Of a stretch of 64,000 nucleotides of DNA, positions 23,916 through 31,181 are shown in pieces. The stretch spans positions 1,054,001-1,118,000 of the forward strand of contig CAWBTC010000005.1 of assembly GCA_963791635.1 (NCBI GenBank), written 5' to 3'. Under the pieces are notes generated by a model that saw only the letters and a list, made by a program, of their open reading frames with translations, had not been told where the DNA came from and ran no database searches. The stretch comes from VFMC01 sp963791635. Its GTDB lineage: Bacteria > Actinomycetota > Acidimicrobiia > Acidimicrobiales > Ilumatobacteraceae. The first letter of the stretch is position 1, and every line of letters begins with the position of its first letter. Both the position numbers and the translations under genes were made by a program.

Positions 23916-24559
23916 CGTGTCGTCTCCGCTGGCACGGCTTGCAGGGTAGTGCCGCGCACCCACACCGGATGGTGAGCGATCTCGAGCATCTCACGATCGC
24001 CACGGCTGTCTCCGTACGCCCAGATCTCTGCATGACGAATGCCCTCGACGTCGAGCCACGACTGCAGTCGAACGGCCTTCTCCGCCGCCCGGCAGTTCGC
24101 ACCTGCGAGACGCGTGCCGTAGCGGTCACCATCGTGTTCGACATCGGTGCACAGCGCGCGTTCGATCCCGAGTGCCGATGCCAACGGTTCCAGGTAGGGC
24201 CGCAACGAGGCGGAGACCATCACCGTGCGATGGCCCATCTTCTGGTGCCAGCGCAGACGAGCCATCACGTCGGTCCGCAGGAACCGGGTCTGCACGTACG
24301 ACGCGAAGCTGTGACCCTCCGCGTCGACGTCATCGATCCGACGGCCACGGAAGACGCCGCCGACCACGACGTCCTTCAATCCGTCACGGTCGCGCCGCGC
24401 AGCAGCAATCAACGTCGCGGCCGGGCGACGGCCGACTGCGACGAGCAGCCCGGTCTTGCCGCCGAGGCGTTCGAGGAACGGCCGCACGCAGTCGCGCACG
24501 GTGAGGGTGCCGTCGACATCGAACGCCGCCACGATCGGGCCGGTACCGCTGCTGGTCAT
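23912..24559 (-). CDS. HAD-superfamily phosphatase (HAD-IB, SerB-like), candidate for the phosphoribosyl-lipid phosphatase step
   Basis: A 215-residue soluble HAD enzyme. Motif I 'AFDVDGTLT' has nucleophile Asp14 and general acid Asp16. Motif II Ser is in 'VMVSASLRPYLEPLA', the motif III Lys follows around 'AAEKAVRLQSWL', and motif IV is 'WAYGDSRGDREML'. The cap insert after motif I is helical, as in the HAD-IB group of phosphoserine phosphatases. It is overlapped on both sides: ATG with the aroA stop and TGA with the UbiA-family start. Mycobacteria use a PAP2-type protein (Rv3807c) beside the transferase for removal of the 5-phosphate from decaprenylphosphoryl-5-phosphoribose. A HAD enzyme in that position suggests a non-homologous substitute; this is inference from context. 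Confidence 0.87.
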   Translation of the reverse strand: MTSSGTGPIVAAFDVDGTLTVRDCVRPFLERLGGKTGLLVAVGRRPAATLIAAARRDRDGLKDVVVGGVFRGRRIDDVDAEGHSFASYVQTRFLRTDVMARLRWHQKMGHRTVMVSASLRPYLEPLASALGIERALCTDVEHDGDRYGTRLAGANCRAAEKAVRLQSWLDVEGIRHAEIWAYGDSRGDREMLEIAHHPVWVRGTTLQAVPAETTR

Positions 24560-25857
24560 GCCAGGTCCTCGATCATCTGCCAGAACTCGGGCCAGCTCTT
24601 GGTCACCACGCCCGGGTCCTCCACCTCGATGCCATCGGTCGCCAGGCCCAACAGCGCGAACGACATCGCGAGACGATGATCGTGGTGCGTGCCGAGGCGT
24701 GCGCCGTGCGGATGGCCGGGAGCGATCACGAGGCCGTCATCGGTCTCGGTGGCGCGCACACCCGCTGCCCGCAGTTCGCGACAGAGGTCACCGATTCGAT
24801 CGCTCTCCTTGCCCCTGATGAAGCCGACCCCGCGAATGGTCGTCGTCGTGTGGGCGAACGGGGCGACGGCGGCGAGCGTCGGCACGAGATCCGACAGGTC
24901 GACCATGTCGATGTCGATGCCGCGCAGCGGCCCCTCACGTGTGACGGTGGTACCACGCTCGTTGATCACGACGTCGCAGCCCATGTCCCCCAGGGCGTGC
25001 GCGAAACGAGCATCGCCCTGCAGCGACGAGTCCGTCAATCCGGGCACGTGGACGGTGCCGCCGACCACCGCAGCGGCGGCAAGCGGGTAGCTGGCCGAGC
25101 TGGCATCGGGTTCCACCGTGTAGTGCATTGGCCGATACCGGCCGGCAGGGACCGTCACGACATCTTCGCCCACGTCGACACCGTCGACACCGAACGAGGC
25201 CATCACTGCAGCGGTGATCCCGAGGTACGAGCGTGACACCAGCGGTGTGGTGAGCTGGATCCGCAGACCCGCCGGCAGGTACGGACCGATCAACATCAAC
25301 GCAGTGATGTACTGGCTGCTCACGTCGCCGCGGATGGCGACCTGGCCGACGGACCCGTCGAGCGGGCCGGCAACGGTCGTGGGCAGGTACCCCCACAGCT
25401 CTCCCGGCGTCACCTGAGCACCAAGGGCAACAAGTGCATCGTGCAGCGGCGTCATCGCACGGCGACGCAGCGGCGGCAGTCCGTCGATCGTGAACGGGCC
25501 TGCGCCGAGGGCCGCCAGCGCAGTGATGAAGCGCGATGTCGTGCCGGCGAGTCGGGTGGGCAACGTGAGCGGCCCACGGGCAAACCGCCCGCCGGTGCCA
25601 GCCACGAGGACGTGGTCGTGACGACCGGTCGCCCCGACGCTCACGCCGAGCAACTGCACGCAGTCGAGCATCGCCGCCGTGTCATCACCCGGGGACACAC
25701 CGTCGAGCTCCGAGGTGCCGTCTGCCAACGCAGCGCAGATCAGGGCGCGATTGGCCACGCTCTTCGAACCCGGCACGTGCACGACTGCCGACAGCGGCTC
25801 GCGCACCGGTGCCACCCGATACACGTCGGCATCCTGAGAGGTCCCCGGCCAGCTCAT
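24556..25857 (-). CDS. aroA: 3-phosphoshikimate 1-carboxyvinyltransferase (EPSP synthase)
   Basis: A 433-residue cytosolic enzyme of the shikimate pathway that joins phosphoenolpyruvate to shikimate-3-phosphate. Visible landmarks are 'PGSKSVANRALI' (residues ~29-40, catalytic Lys), 'LAGTTSRFITALAALGAG' in place of the enterobacterial LGNAGT loop, 'RGDVSSQYITALMLIGP', the Asp of 'DMVDLSDLVPTLA', 'RGKESDRIGDL' and 'HHDHRLAMSFALLGL'. Length is typical. ATG 25857 overlaps the tyrA stop and TGA overlaps the HAD ATG, so tyrA, aroA, the HAD gene and the UbiA-family gene form one translationally coupled chain. The GTTSRF loop is the form usual in actinobacteria. Cytidylate kinase, the commonest downstream neighbour of aroA, is not here. 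Confidence 0.97.
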   Translation of the reverse strand: MSWPGTSQDADVYRVAPVREPLSAVVHVPGSKSVANRALICAALADGTSELDGVSPGDDTAAMLDCVQLLGVSVGATGRHDHVLVAGTGGRFARGPLTLPTRLAGTTSRFITALAALGAGPFTIDGLPPLRRRAMTPLHDALVALGAQVTPGELWGYLPTTVAGPLDGSVGQVAIRGDVSSQYITALMLIGPYLPAGLRIQLTTPLVSRSYLGITAAVMASFGVDGVDVGEDVVTVPAGRYRPMHYTVEPDASSASYPLAAAAVVGGTVHVPGLTDSSLQGDARFAHALGDMGCDVVINERGTTVTREGPLRGIDIDMVDLSDLVPTLAAVAPFAHTTTTIRGVGFIRGKESDRIGDLCRELRAAGVRATETDDGLVIAPGHPHGARLGTHHDHRLAMSFALLGLATDGIEVEDPGVVTKSWPEFWQMIEDLA

Positions 25858-26930
25858 CCGAGACGCTGCACCGCGGGCCGGTACCCGCGTGCCATCAACC
25901 CACCGCGATACAGCTCGGCCCGCTCGGCGTCGACGAGCACGACCGCGATGCCGCGGTTGCCCTCGAGGCTGTGCACCACTTCGAAGTTGGCGATGTTCAC
26001 GCCCAACTCTGCGGCGAGCGTGAAGATCTCGGCGGCAGCGCCGGCGCGGTCGAGGATCGGGATGCGCATCTCGGCCAACTCCTCGGGCTGGTTCACCCGG
26101 CTCGGCAGGTTCGACCGAGCGTCGCGTGCGCGCTGCAGGAGACCGTGCAAGCCCGCCCGGTCGTCGGTGGACACCACCTCGCGCATCTCGTGCAATCCGT
26201 CGATCAGACCATCGAGCGCCGAGAGGATCGCAGTTCGGTTCTCGGCGCAGATGTCGAGCCAGATGGTCGGATTCCCCGACGCGATCCGGGTCATGTCGCG
26301 AAAGCCCCCGGCAGCCAGGCGCAGGAGCGCGGCGTGCTCCTCGGCCCGGCCACTGGCAAGGCCCATGAGCGTCGCTGCCGTGAGATGAGGGACGTGGCTG
26401 ATCACCGCGACCACCTGGTCGTGACGATCGGGCGGTAACGCGATCACCTCGGCGCCGAGCTCGTTCACCACGGCTGCGACCGCTGAGAACGTCTGATCGG
26501 CAGTCGACGATGTGGGCGTGAGCACCCAGATCGCACCCTCGAACATCGTCCCGTCCGCCCCGTCGAGGCCGTCGAGTTCGCTGCCCGCCATCGGATGACC
26601 ACCGACGAAACGAGGATCATCGAGCGCGAGCGCAATTCCGCTCTTCACGCTGCCGACGTCGGTCACGACTCCACGCGTCTCGGCAAGTGCCCGCTTCACC
26701 TGGTCGACCACGGCCAACACCGGCGTCGCGACGATCGTGATCTCGGCGGCAGGATCGAGCCCCGCGGCGTGGATGCACCCCATCGACATCGCCCGCTCCA
26801 CGCGGGACGTGTCGACGTCGTCGCCGGTGACGTGCCAACCCCGCTCGGCGAGGGCGAGCCCGATCGAACCCCCGATGAGACCGAGACCGGTGATGCTGGC
26901 ACGGCGCTGCTGGGGGGCGGGTTCGTTCAC
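25854..26930 (-). CDS. tyrA: Prephenate dehydrogenase with C-terminal ACT domain
   Basis: A 358-residue NAD(P)-dependent enzyme of tyrosine synthesis that converts prephenate to 4-hydroxyphenylpyruvate with loss of CO2. The Rossmann loop is 'ITGLGLIGGSIGLALAERG' (residues ~13-31). 'DVGSVKSGI' and 'GGHPMAGSELDGLDGA' are diagnostic, with the catalytic His in 'HPMAGSE' and a second conserved His in 'AVISHVPHLTA'. Residues ~285-355 form an ACT domain ('RIPILDRAGAAAEIFTLAAELG'), likely the site of feedback control by tyrosine. The start is GTG 26930, four nt before the rluB stop codon's far end on the same strand. The gene heads the coupled tyrA-aroA-HAD-UbiA string. Confidence 0.96.
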   Translation of the reverse strand: MNEPAPQQRRASITGLGLIGGSIGLALAERGWHVTGDDVDTSRVERAMSMGCIHAAGLDPAAEITIVATPVLAVVDQVKRALAETRGVVTDVGSVKSGIALALDDPRFVGGHPMAGSELDGLDGADGTMFEGAIWVLTPTSSTADQTFSAVAAVVNELGAEVIALPPDRHDQVVAVISHVPHLTAATLMGLASGRAEEHAALLRLAAGGFRDMTRIASGNPTIWLDICAENRTAILSALDGLIDGLHEMREVVSTDDRAGLHGLLQRARDARSNLPSRVNQPEELAEMRIPILDRAGAAAEIFTLAAELGVNIANFEVVHSLEGNRGIAVVLVDAERAELYRGGLMARGYRPAVQRLG

Positions 26931-26933
26931 GGG

Positions 26934-27785
26934 CTACGAATCTACCGGCGTGCCCCGCGCACCAGCGGCCTCGATCAGGGCCTTGAGCTCTTGCTGGTCG
27001 AGTTCGCGCCACTCGCCGGGCTTCAAGGTGCGGTCCTGCAGGGTGCCGATGCGCACCCTGATGAGGCGCTCAACCGGATGCCCGATCGCTTCGCACATCC
27101 GCCGCACCTGTCGGTTGCGACCTTCATGGATCGTGATCCGCAAGACGCCTGGCGAGGGCTGAGACACCTGGGCCGGCGCGGTCATCCCGTCGTCCAACTC
27201 CAGGCCGTCGCGCAGGGCCCGCACCTTGCCCAACGCGACGTTGCCACCGGCTACTTCGGCCAGGTACTCCTTGTCGACACCGTGGCTGGGATGGGTCAGG
27301 CGTTGGGCGAGATCGCCGTCGTTGGTGAGCAACAACAGGCCCTCGGTGTTCACATCGAGGCGGCCCACCGGATACACCCGCGGCTCGTCGGGCACGATCT
27401 GCACCACGGTGCGACGCCCTTGCGGATCGTGGGCCGTGGTGACCACGCCCGCTGGCTTGTTCAGCAGGTAGTACACGAGGCCCGGCTTCGTGCCGATCGG
27501 GACGCCGTCCACCTCGATCCGGTCGACATCAGGATCCACTCGACGGCCGAGCACGGCGACGTCACCATCGACGGTCACTCGGCCTGCCGCGATCAGGTCC
27601 TCGCACACGCGCCGGCTGCCCCACCCCCGCGTCGCCAACACCTTCTGCAGCCGCTCGCCTTGCGGCAACGCGGCCGATGCGGCGGCCCACTGCTCCCACA
27701 ACGGCGGCTCCGGCGCCTGGCCGCCACGGTCGTTCGAGTCCTGACGACCCTCACCGCGACCGCCGCCCGGTCGACCAGCGGTCAC
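26934..27785 (-). CDS. rluB: 23S rRNA pseudouridine synthase, RsuA/RluB family
   Basis: A 283-residue protein with an N-terminal Arg/Gly/Gln-rich tail, an S4 RNA-binding domain ('ERLQKVLATRGWGSRRVCEDLI'-type sequence at ~37-95, read in pieces) and the pseudouridine synthase domain. The catalytic Asp lies in 'VYPVGRLDVNTEGLLLLTNDG', 'YLLNKPAGVVTT' is the family signature, and 'EGRNRQVRRMCEAIGHPV' is the C-terminal motif. It isomerises a uridine near the peptidyl transferase centre of 23S rRNA (RluB-type) or 16S rRNA (RsuA-type). GTG 27785 is the only good start after the scpB stop, 7 nt away. The gene pair scpB-rluB is conserved across Gram-positive bacteria, which favours RluB. Confidence 0.94.
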   Translation of the reverse strand: MTAGRPGGGRGEGRQDSNDRGGQAPEPPLWEQWAAASAALPQGERLQKVLATRGWGSRRVCEDLIAAGRVTVDGDVAVLGRRVDPDVDRIEVDGVPIGTKPGLVYYLLNKPAGVVTTAHDPQGRRTVVQIVPDEPRVYPVGRLDVNTEGLLLLTNDGDLAQRLTHPSHGVDKEYLAEVAGGNVALGKVRALRDGLELDDGMTAPAQVSQPSPGVLRITIHEGRNRQVRRMCEAIGHPVERLIRVRIGTLQDRTLKPGEWRELDQQELKALIEAAGARGTPVDS

Positions 27786-27792
27786 GACCTGC

Positions 27793-28497
27793 TCACGGGG
27801 CGCCGTCGGCGATGCCCGGGGTCGCCCGAGGGATCGTGGGCTCCACCCGCAGGCCATGTTCGAGCGCCTCGACGACCTCGGGGCCGGGCACGAACTCGGC
27901 GATCGGCGGGAGGTCGGCGAGCGAAGCGAGGCCGAGCTTCTCCAGGAACGACGGCGTGGTGCCGAACAGGATCGCCTGGCCGGGCCCGCTGTCGCGGGCG
28001 ACCTCGGTGATGTACCCACGCGCCTGCAGGGTGCGCAGCACACCATCGGGATCGACGCCACGGATGCTGGCCACCTGGGCGCGTGAGATCGGCTGCTTGT
28101 ACGCCACGATCGCCAGGGTCTCGAGCGCCGCACCACTCATCCGGGCGCGTTGGCCATCGAGCAGGAAGCGCTCCACGTACGGGGACTGGTCGGGATGCGA
28201 CTGGAAGCGGAAGCCACCGGCGACCTTCACGAGCTGGAACCCGTGCCCGGCCTCGTCGTAGCTGCGGGCGAGCTCGAGGCACAGCCTGTCGATCACCGCG
28301 GTGGGCATCTCCAGCAGCTGGGCGAGCAGCTCGGGTGGCACCGGTTCGACGGCCACCATGATGATCGCCTCGATCGCTCGCACCGTGTCCGCGTCGGGCT
28401 CGCCCGGCAGTGGTGCCTGGCGCGCCACCGGCTGGTCGAGCTCGACGGGGGTCTCATCCCGGACTTCGTCGTCGGGTCCGTCAGTCATCTCGTCCAT
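27793..28497 (-). CDS. scpB: Segregation and condensation protein B
   Basis: A 234-residue winged-helix kleisin partner of the Smc-ScpAB condensin. Conserved stretches are 'IEAIIMVAVEPVPPELLAQLL', 'GGFRFQSHPDQSPYVERFL', 'LSGAALETLAIVAYKQP' (read here as MSGAALETLAIVAYKQP), 'ISRAQVASIRGVDPDGVLRTL' and 'ILFGTTPSFLEKLGLASLADLPP'. The protein binds as a dimer to the ScpA linker and helps organise the nucleoid. The start is ambiguous because an ATGGACGA-rich repeat offers several ATG codons; ATG 28497 in 'MDEMTDGPDD' is the first in frame without entering scpA. It lies 35 nt downstream of scpA and 7 nt upstream of rluB. Confidence 0.95.
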   Translation of the reverse strand: MDEMTDGPDDEVRDETPVELDQPVARQAPLPGEPDADTVRAIEAIIMVAVEPVPPELLAQLLEMPTAVIDRLCLELARSYDEAGHGFQLVKVAGGFRFQSHPDQSPYVERFLLDGQRARMSGAALETLAIVAYKQPISRAQVASIRGVDPDGVLRTLQARGYITEVARDSGPGQAILFGTTPSFLEKLGLASLADLPPIAEFVPGPEVVEALEHGLRVEPTIPRATPGIADGAP

Positions 28498-28521
28498 CGC
28501 TCGTCCATCTCGTCGTCCATC
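28490..28521. repeat. CGTCCATC repeats at the scpB start
   Basis: Four copies of CGTCCATC (or CGTCCATCTC) lie between the scpA stop and the scpB start, overlapping the first scpB codons. On the coding strand they read ATGGACGA, giving several closely spaced ATG codons in different frames and making the true translation start of scpB uncertain. Confidence 0.75.
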
Positions 28522-28532
28522 TTTCGCACCGA

Positions 28533-29314
28533 TCAGCCTTCGTAGTCGTCGATGGCCAGCACCGACTCCTCGTCACGAGCATCCATGCCCATCCACACGA
28601 TCTCGATGTCACCAAATCGCTCGGTCTGGTCGAGGTCCACTGCGCCCTGCTTGAACAGCTCCAACAGCGCCAAGAAGCGCACGATCACCTCGAGTCGCTC
28701 CACCAGACCGCTGGTCAGCCTGCTGAACGAGATCCGGCCGGCACGAGGCAGCTCGTCGATCAACTCCACGAGGGCGTCGGCGACGCTCGCACGCACCGGG
28801 GCGACGTGGAACAAGTCGATCCGCGGCGGTCCCGGCTTGGGTGTGATCGCCCGGATGTACGCCGAGTGCAGACGCTTCGGGGTGATGCCATCCATCAGGT
28901 CGGGCACGAGCTCGACGAAACGGTCGTCGGGCCCGCTCTCGCGGGGAAGCTGCGGTCGGCGTCGTCGGCGAAGCGACCGAACACCCCAGCCACGTCCTTG
29001 AACGTCTTGCACTCCAGCAGACGAGCGAGCAGCAGGTCACGCTCCTCCCACAACGCCAGCTCGTCGTCGAGGTCGACGTCTTCGCGACCAGGCAGCAGAC
29101 GGCGGGCTTTCAACTCCACCAGCGTCGAGGCGATCATGAGGAACTCGGTCGCCACGTCCAGGTCGATGCCCTGCATCCGCTCGATCTCCTGCAGATATGC
29201 GTCCACGATGATCGAGAGGCGGACCTCGTAGATGTCCACCTGTTCTTTCAGGATCAGGTGGAGGAGGAGATCGAACGGTCCCTCGTACACCGGGGTCGCC
29301 ACATCGAACGCCAT
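28533..29314 (-). pseudogene. scpA: Segregation and condensation protein A, broken by a one-base frameshift
   Basis: The N-terminal part starts at ATG 29314 ('MAFDVATPVYEGPFDLLLHL') and runs through 'IDLDVATEFLMIASTLVELKA' and 'RDLLLARLLECKTFKDVAG'. The C-terminal part continues in another frame with 'PDDRFVELVPDLMDGITPKR' and 'VIVRFLALLELFKQGAVDLDQ', ending at 28533. The switch is at a four-base C run on the coding strand (plus-strand GGGG, 28943-28946): one additional C would read Arg-Ser-Phe-Pro-Arg-Glu-Ser-Gly and restore a 260-residue ScpA of normal length. ScpA is the kleisin that bridges the Smc heads and is widely conserved with scpB beside it. A homopolymer indel from sequencing is as likely as a real mutation; no canonical slippery heptamer is present. 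Confidence 0.88.
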
Positions 29315-29367
29315 GGCCCTCAAAACTAGCCCCGACGGGAGCGCCTCCCTCGGTAGCGTTGCGCATC

Positions 29368-30354
29368 GTGACTCGAGTGCTGTCCTGCATCCAACCCACC
29401 GGCGACGTCCATCTGGGCAACTACCTGGGTGCGCTTCGGAACTGGGTGAGCGGCCAGCACGAGGCCGACGTCTTCCACGGCATCGTCGATCTCCACGCCC
29501 TCACGGTCACCGATACACCCGGCACGCTCGGCGAAGCCACGGTGCGGATGGCTGCGATGCTCTTCGCCGTCGGCCTCGACCCCGAGGTCGCCACCGTGTT
29601 CGTCCAGAGCCACGTCCCAGAGCACACCCAGCTCGGATGGGTGATGGAGTGCATCGTCAGCTTCGGCGAGCTCAGTCGGATGACCCAGTTCAAGGACAAG
29701 TCCGCGAGGCGCGAAGGCGACTTCATCGCTGCCGGCCTGTTCACCTACCCCGCGCTCCAAGCGGCCGACATCGTCCTCTACGACGCCGACGAGGTCCCGG
29801 TGGGCGAGGACCAGCGCCAGCACGTCGAGATCACCCGCGACATCGCGATCCGGTTCAACAGCCGTTTCGGCGACACGTTCGTCGTGCCCAAGGCAGTGAC
29901 GCCGAAGGTCGGCGCGCGCGTGATGGACCTGCAGGACCCCACGTCGAAGATGAGCAAGTCGGCTGGGAGCGACACCGGGCTCGTGTACCTGCTCGAAGAG
30001 CCGGCGGCGATCATGAAGAAGTTCAAGCGGGCCGTCACCGACAGCGAGACCGAGGTACGTTACGACCGTGCCGCGAAACCTGGCATCGCCAACCTGATCG
30101 ACATTCTCTCCGCGTGTTCTGGCGAGCCCGCCGAGTCACTGGCCACGAAGTACACCCAGTACGGGACGCTCAAGACCGACGCCGGTGAGGCCGTGGTCGA
30201 GATGCTGCGACCGATCCAGGCGCGCTATCAGGAACTGATGACCGACCGGGCAGAGCTCGCCCGGTTGCTGCACGTGGGCGCAGAGCGCGCCGGCACCGTT
30301 GCCCGGGCCACACTGGCCCGCGCGTACGAGCACATCGGTCTCCTCCCCCGTTGA
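29368..30354 (+). CDS. trpS: Tryptophanyl-tRNA synthetase
   Basis: A 328-residue class I aminoacyl-tRNA synthetase that charges tRNA-Trp. The HIGH-type motif is 'PTGDVHLGNYLGALRNW' (residues ~10-26), KMSKS is intact in 'DPTSKMSKSAGSDTG', and 'AADIVLYDADEVPVGEDQRQH' is the tryptophan-pocket region. Length is typical of the bacterial TrpS family. GTG 29368 ('MTRVLSCIQPTGD') is chosen; a TTG three codons upstream is possible. It is divergent from scpA with a 53-nt gap, so both promoters lie within or beside that interval. No T-box or leader peptide is evident. Its stop codon lies inside a short tandem repeat. Confidence 0.97.
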   Translation: MTRVLSCIQPTGDVHLGNYLGALRNWVSGQHEADVFHGIVDLHALTVTDTPGTLGEATVRMAAMLFAVGLDPEVATVFVQSHVPEHTQLGWVMECIVSFGELSRMTQFKDKSARREGDFIAAGLFTYPALQAADIVLYDADEVPVGEDQRQHVEITRDIAIRFNSRFGDTFVVPKAVTPKVGARVMDLQDPTSKMSKSAGSDTGLVYLLEEPAAIMKKFKRAVTDSETEVRYDRAAKPGIANLIDILSACSGEPAESLATKYTQYGTLKTDAGEAVVEMLRPIQARYQELMTDRAELARLLHVGAERAGTVARATLARAYEHIGLLPR

Positions 30355-30383
30355 GCCCACCCGTTGAGCCCGCCCACCCGTTG
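30347..30383. repeat. Short tandem repeat including the trpS stop codon
   Basis: Two 13-nt copies of CCCGTTGAGCCCA and a third partial CCCGTTG occupy the trpS 3' end. The first copy contains the trpS TGA. The array fills the space to the convergent lipoprotein gene. Confidence 0.75.
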
Positions 30384-30389
30384 CCCCTG

Positions 30390-30647
30390 TCAGGGTGCCG
30401 TGCCACCGGTCATGGTCGTGAAGTACTCCCACTCCTCGACGCGTGTGCCGTCGGGCAGGTTGCAGTAGCCCACCTGACCACCGGCCTCGTCGACGATGTC
30501 GACGGTACCTCCTTGCTCCTCGCAGAACACCGATGCCGGATTGGCCAACCCGACGCCGGTCGTGGTGGGGGTTTCCTCGTCGTCACCACACGCCGCACCG
30601 AACAGGAGTGCGGCCACCGACGCGGCCAGGATCATCGAACGCTTCAT
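30390..30647 (-). CDS. Small DUF333-type lipoprotein
   Basis: An 85-residue secreted protein from ATG 30647, preceded by a strong ribosome-binding site (GAGGAGG, 6-7 nt upstream). Residues 1-20 are a signal peptide with lipobox 'LLFGAAC', so the mature protein would be lipid-anchored at Cys20. After an acidic Thr-rich linker, 'NPASVFCEEQGGTVDIVDEA' and 'GYCNLPDGTRVEEWEYF' match the DUF333 domain with its two conserved Cys residues. DUF333 proteins are small periplasmic or surface proteins; some are called hemolysin-like or appear with META-domain proteins, but no activity is established. It is monocistronic and converges with trpS. Confidence 0.87.
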   Translation of the reverse strand: MKRSMILAASVAALLFGAACGDDEETPTTTGVGLANPASVFCEEQGGTVDIVDEAGGQVGYCNLPDGTRVEEWEYFTTMTGGTAP

Positions 30648-30731
30648 CGCTGCCTCCTCATGATCCAGGTCTACCCGCGAGAAGACCGCGTCGACAGTGC
30701 CGAACATCCCGACCAGCAGCAACCGTAACGA

Positions 30732-31181
30732 TCAGATGTCATCTGCGGCTTCCAGGGCCGACGCAGCCGGGCCCGTCCGACGGATCAGGGCGACGGTCGC
30801 GGCCGACGAGCCTCGCTCTTCGAGCCACCTCGCGCCGATCTCCTCGTGGTCGTGATACGCACGGAACCGGACAGTCCGTCGACCAACCACGGTCGCGATC
30901 ACCCGACCGAACGTGCCCAGGCGCGACTCGATCTTGCCAACGTCGTGCAGGCACGCAGCGGCGACCTCGTCGCGTGACGCCTCAGGCCGGTTCGCCAGGA
31001 ACCGACGGGCCACCTCGACCGCGTGACGGCGATCGGGGCTCGGCATCAGGTGCCACAGTCTCGCCTCGGCGTGCGTCATGAACGACGTCGCCCACAGGTC
31101 GTCACCGGCATCGAGCGGACGGCGCGACAGCGACCCGACGAAGCGACGCACCAGGTGCCGAACATGCACATGGGTGCTCAT
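30732..31181 (-). CDS. HD-domain phosphohydrolase-like protein
   Basis: A 149-residue soluble protein. ATG 31181 overlaps the xerD stop (ATGA at 31178-31181), which excludes the longer upstream frame. The HD signature is 'AACLHDVGKIESRLG' (His and Asp metal ligands), preceded by a His at 'MTHAEARLWHLM' and followed by 'RFRAYHDHEEIGARWL', whose His residues complete the metal site typical of HD-superfamily nucleotide or phosphate-ester hydrolases. The size is that of a minimal HD domain without accessory domains. Substrate unknown. It is the downstream partner of xerD here; I see no evidence that the association is functional. Confidence 0.87.
   Translation of the reverse strand: MSTHVHVRHLVRRFVGSLSRRPLDAGDDLWATSFMTHAEARLWHLMPSPDRRHAVEVARRFLANRPEASRDEVAAACLHDVGKIESRLGTFGRVIATVVGRRTVRFRAYHDHEEIGARWLEERGSSAATVALIRRTGPAASALEAADDI

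Noticed and set aside
20754..23975. A >1,000-codon plus-strand frame opposite dprE1, the methyltransferase and the UbiA gene
   Set aside because: An antisense shadow produced by high GC; its His/Arg/Asp-rich text has no domain, while the minus strand shows three well-conserved families.
28930..28960. Programmed -1 frameshift in scpA
   Set aside because: No X-XXY-YYZ slippery heptamer at the junction and no such event known for scpA; a homopolymer indel explains it better.
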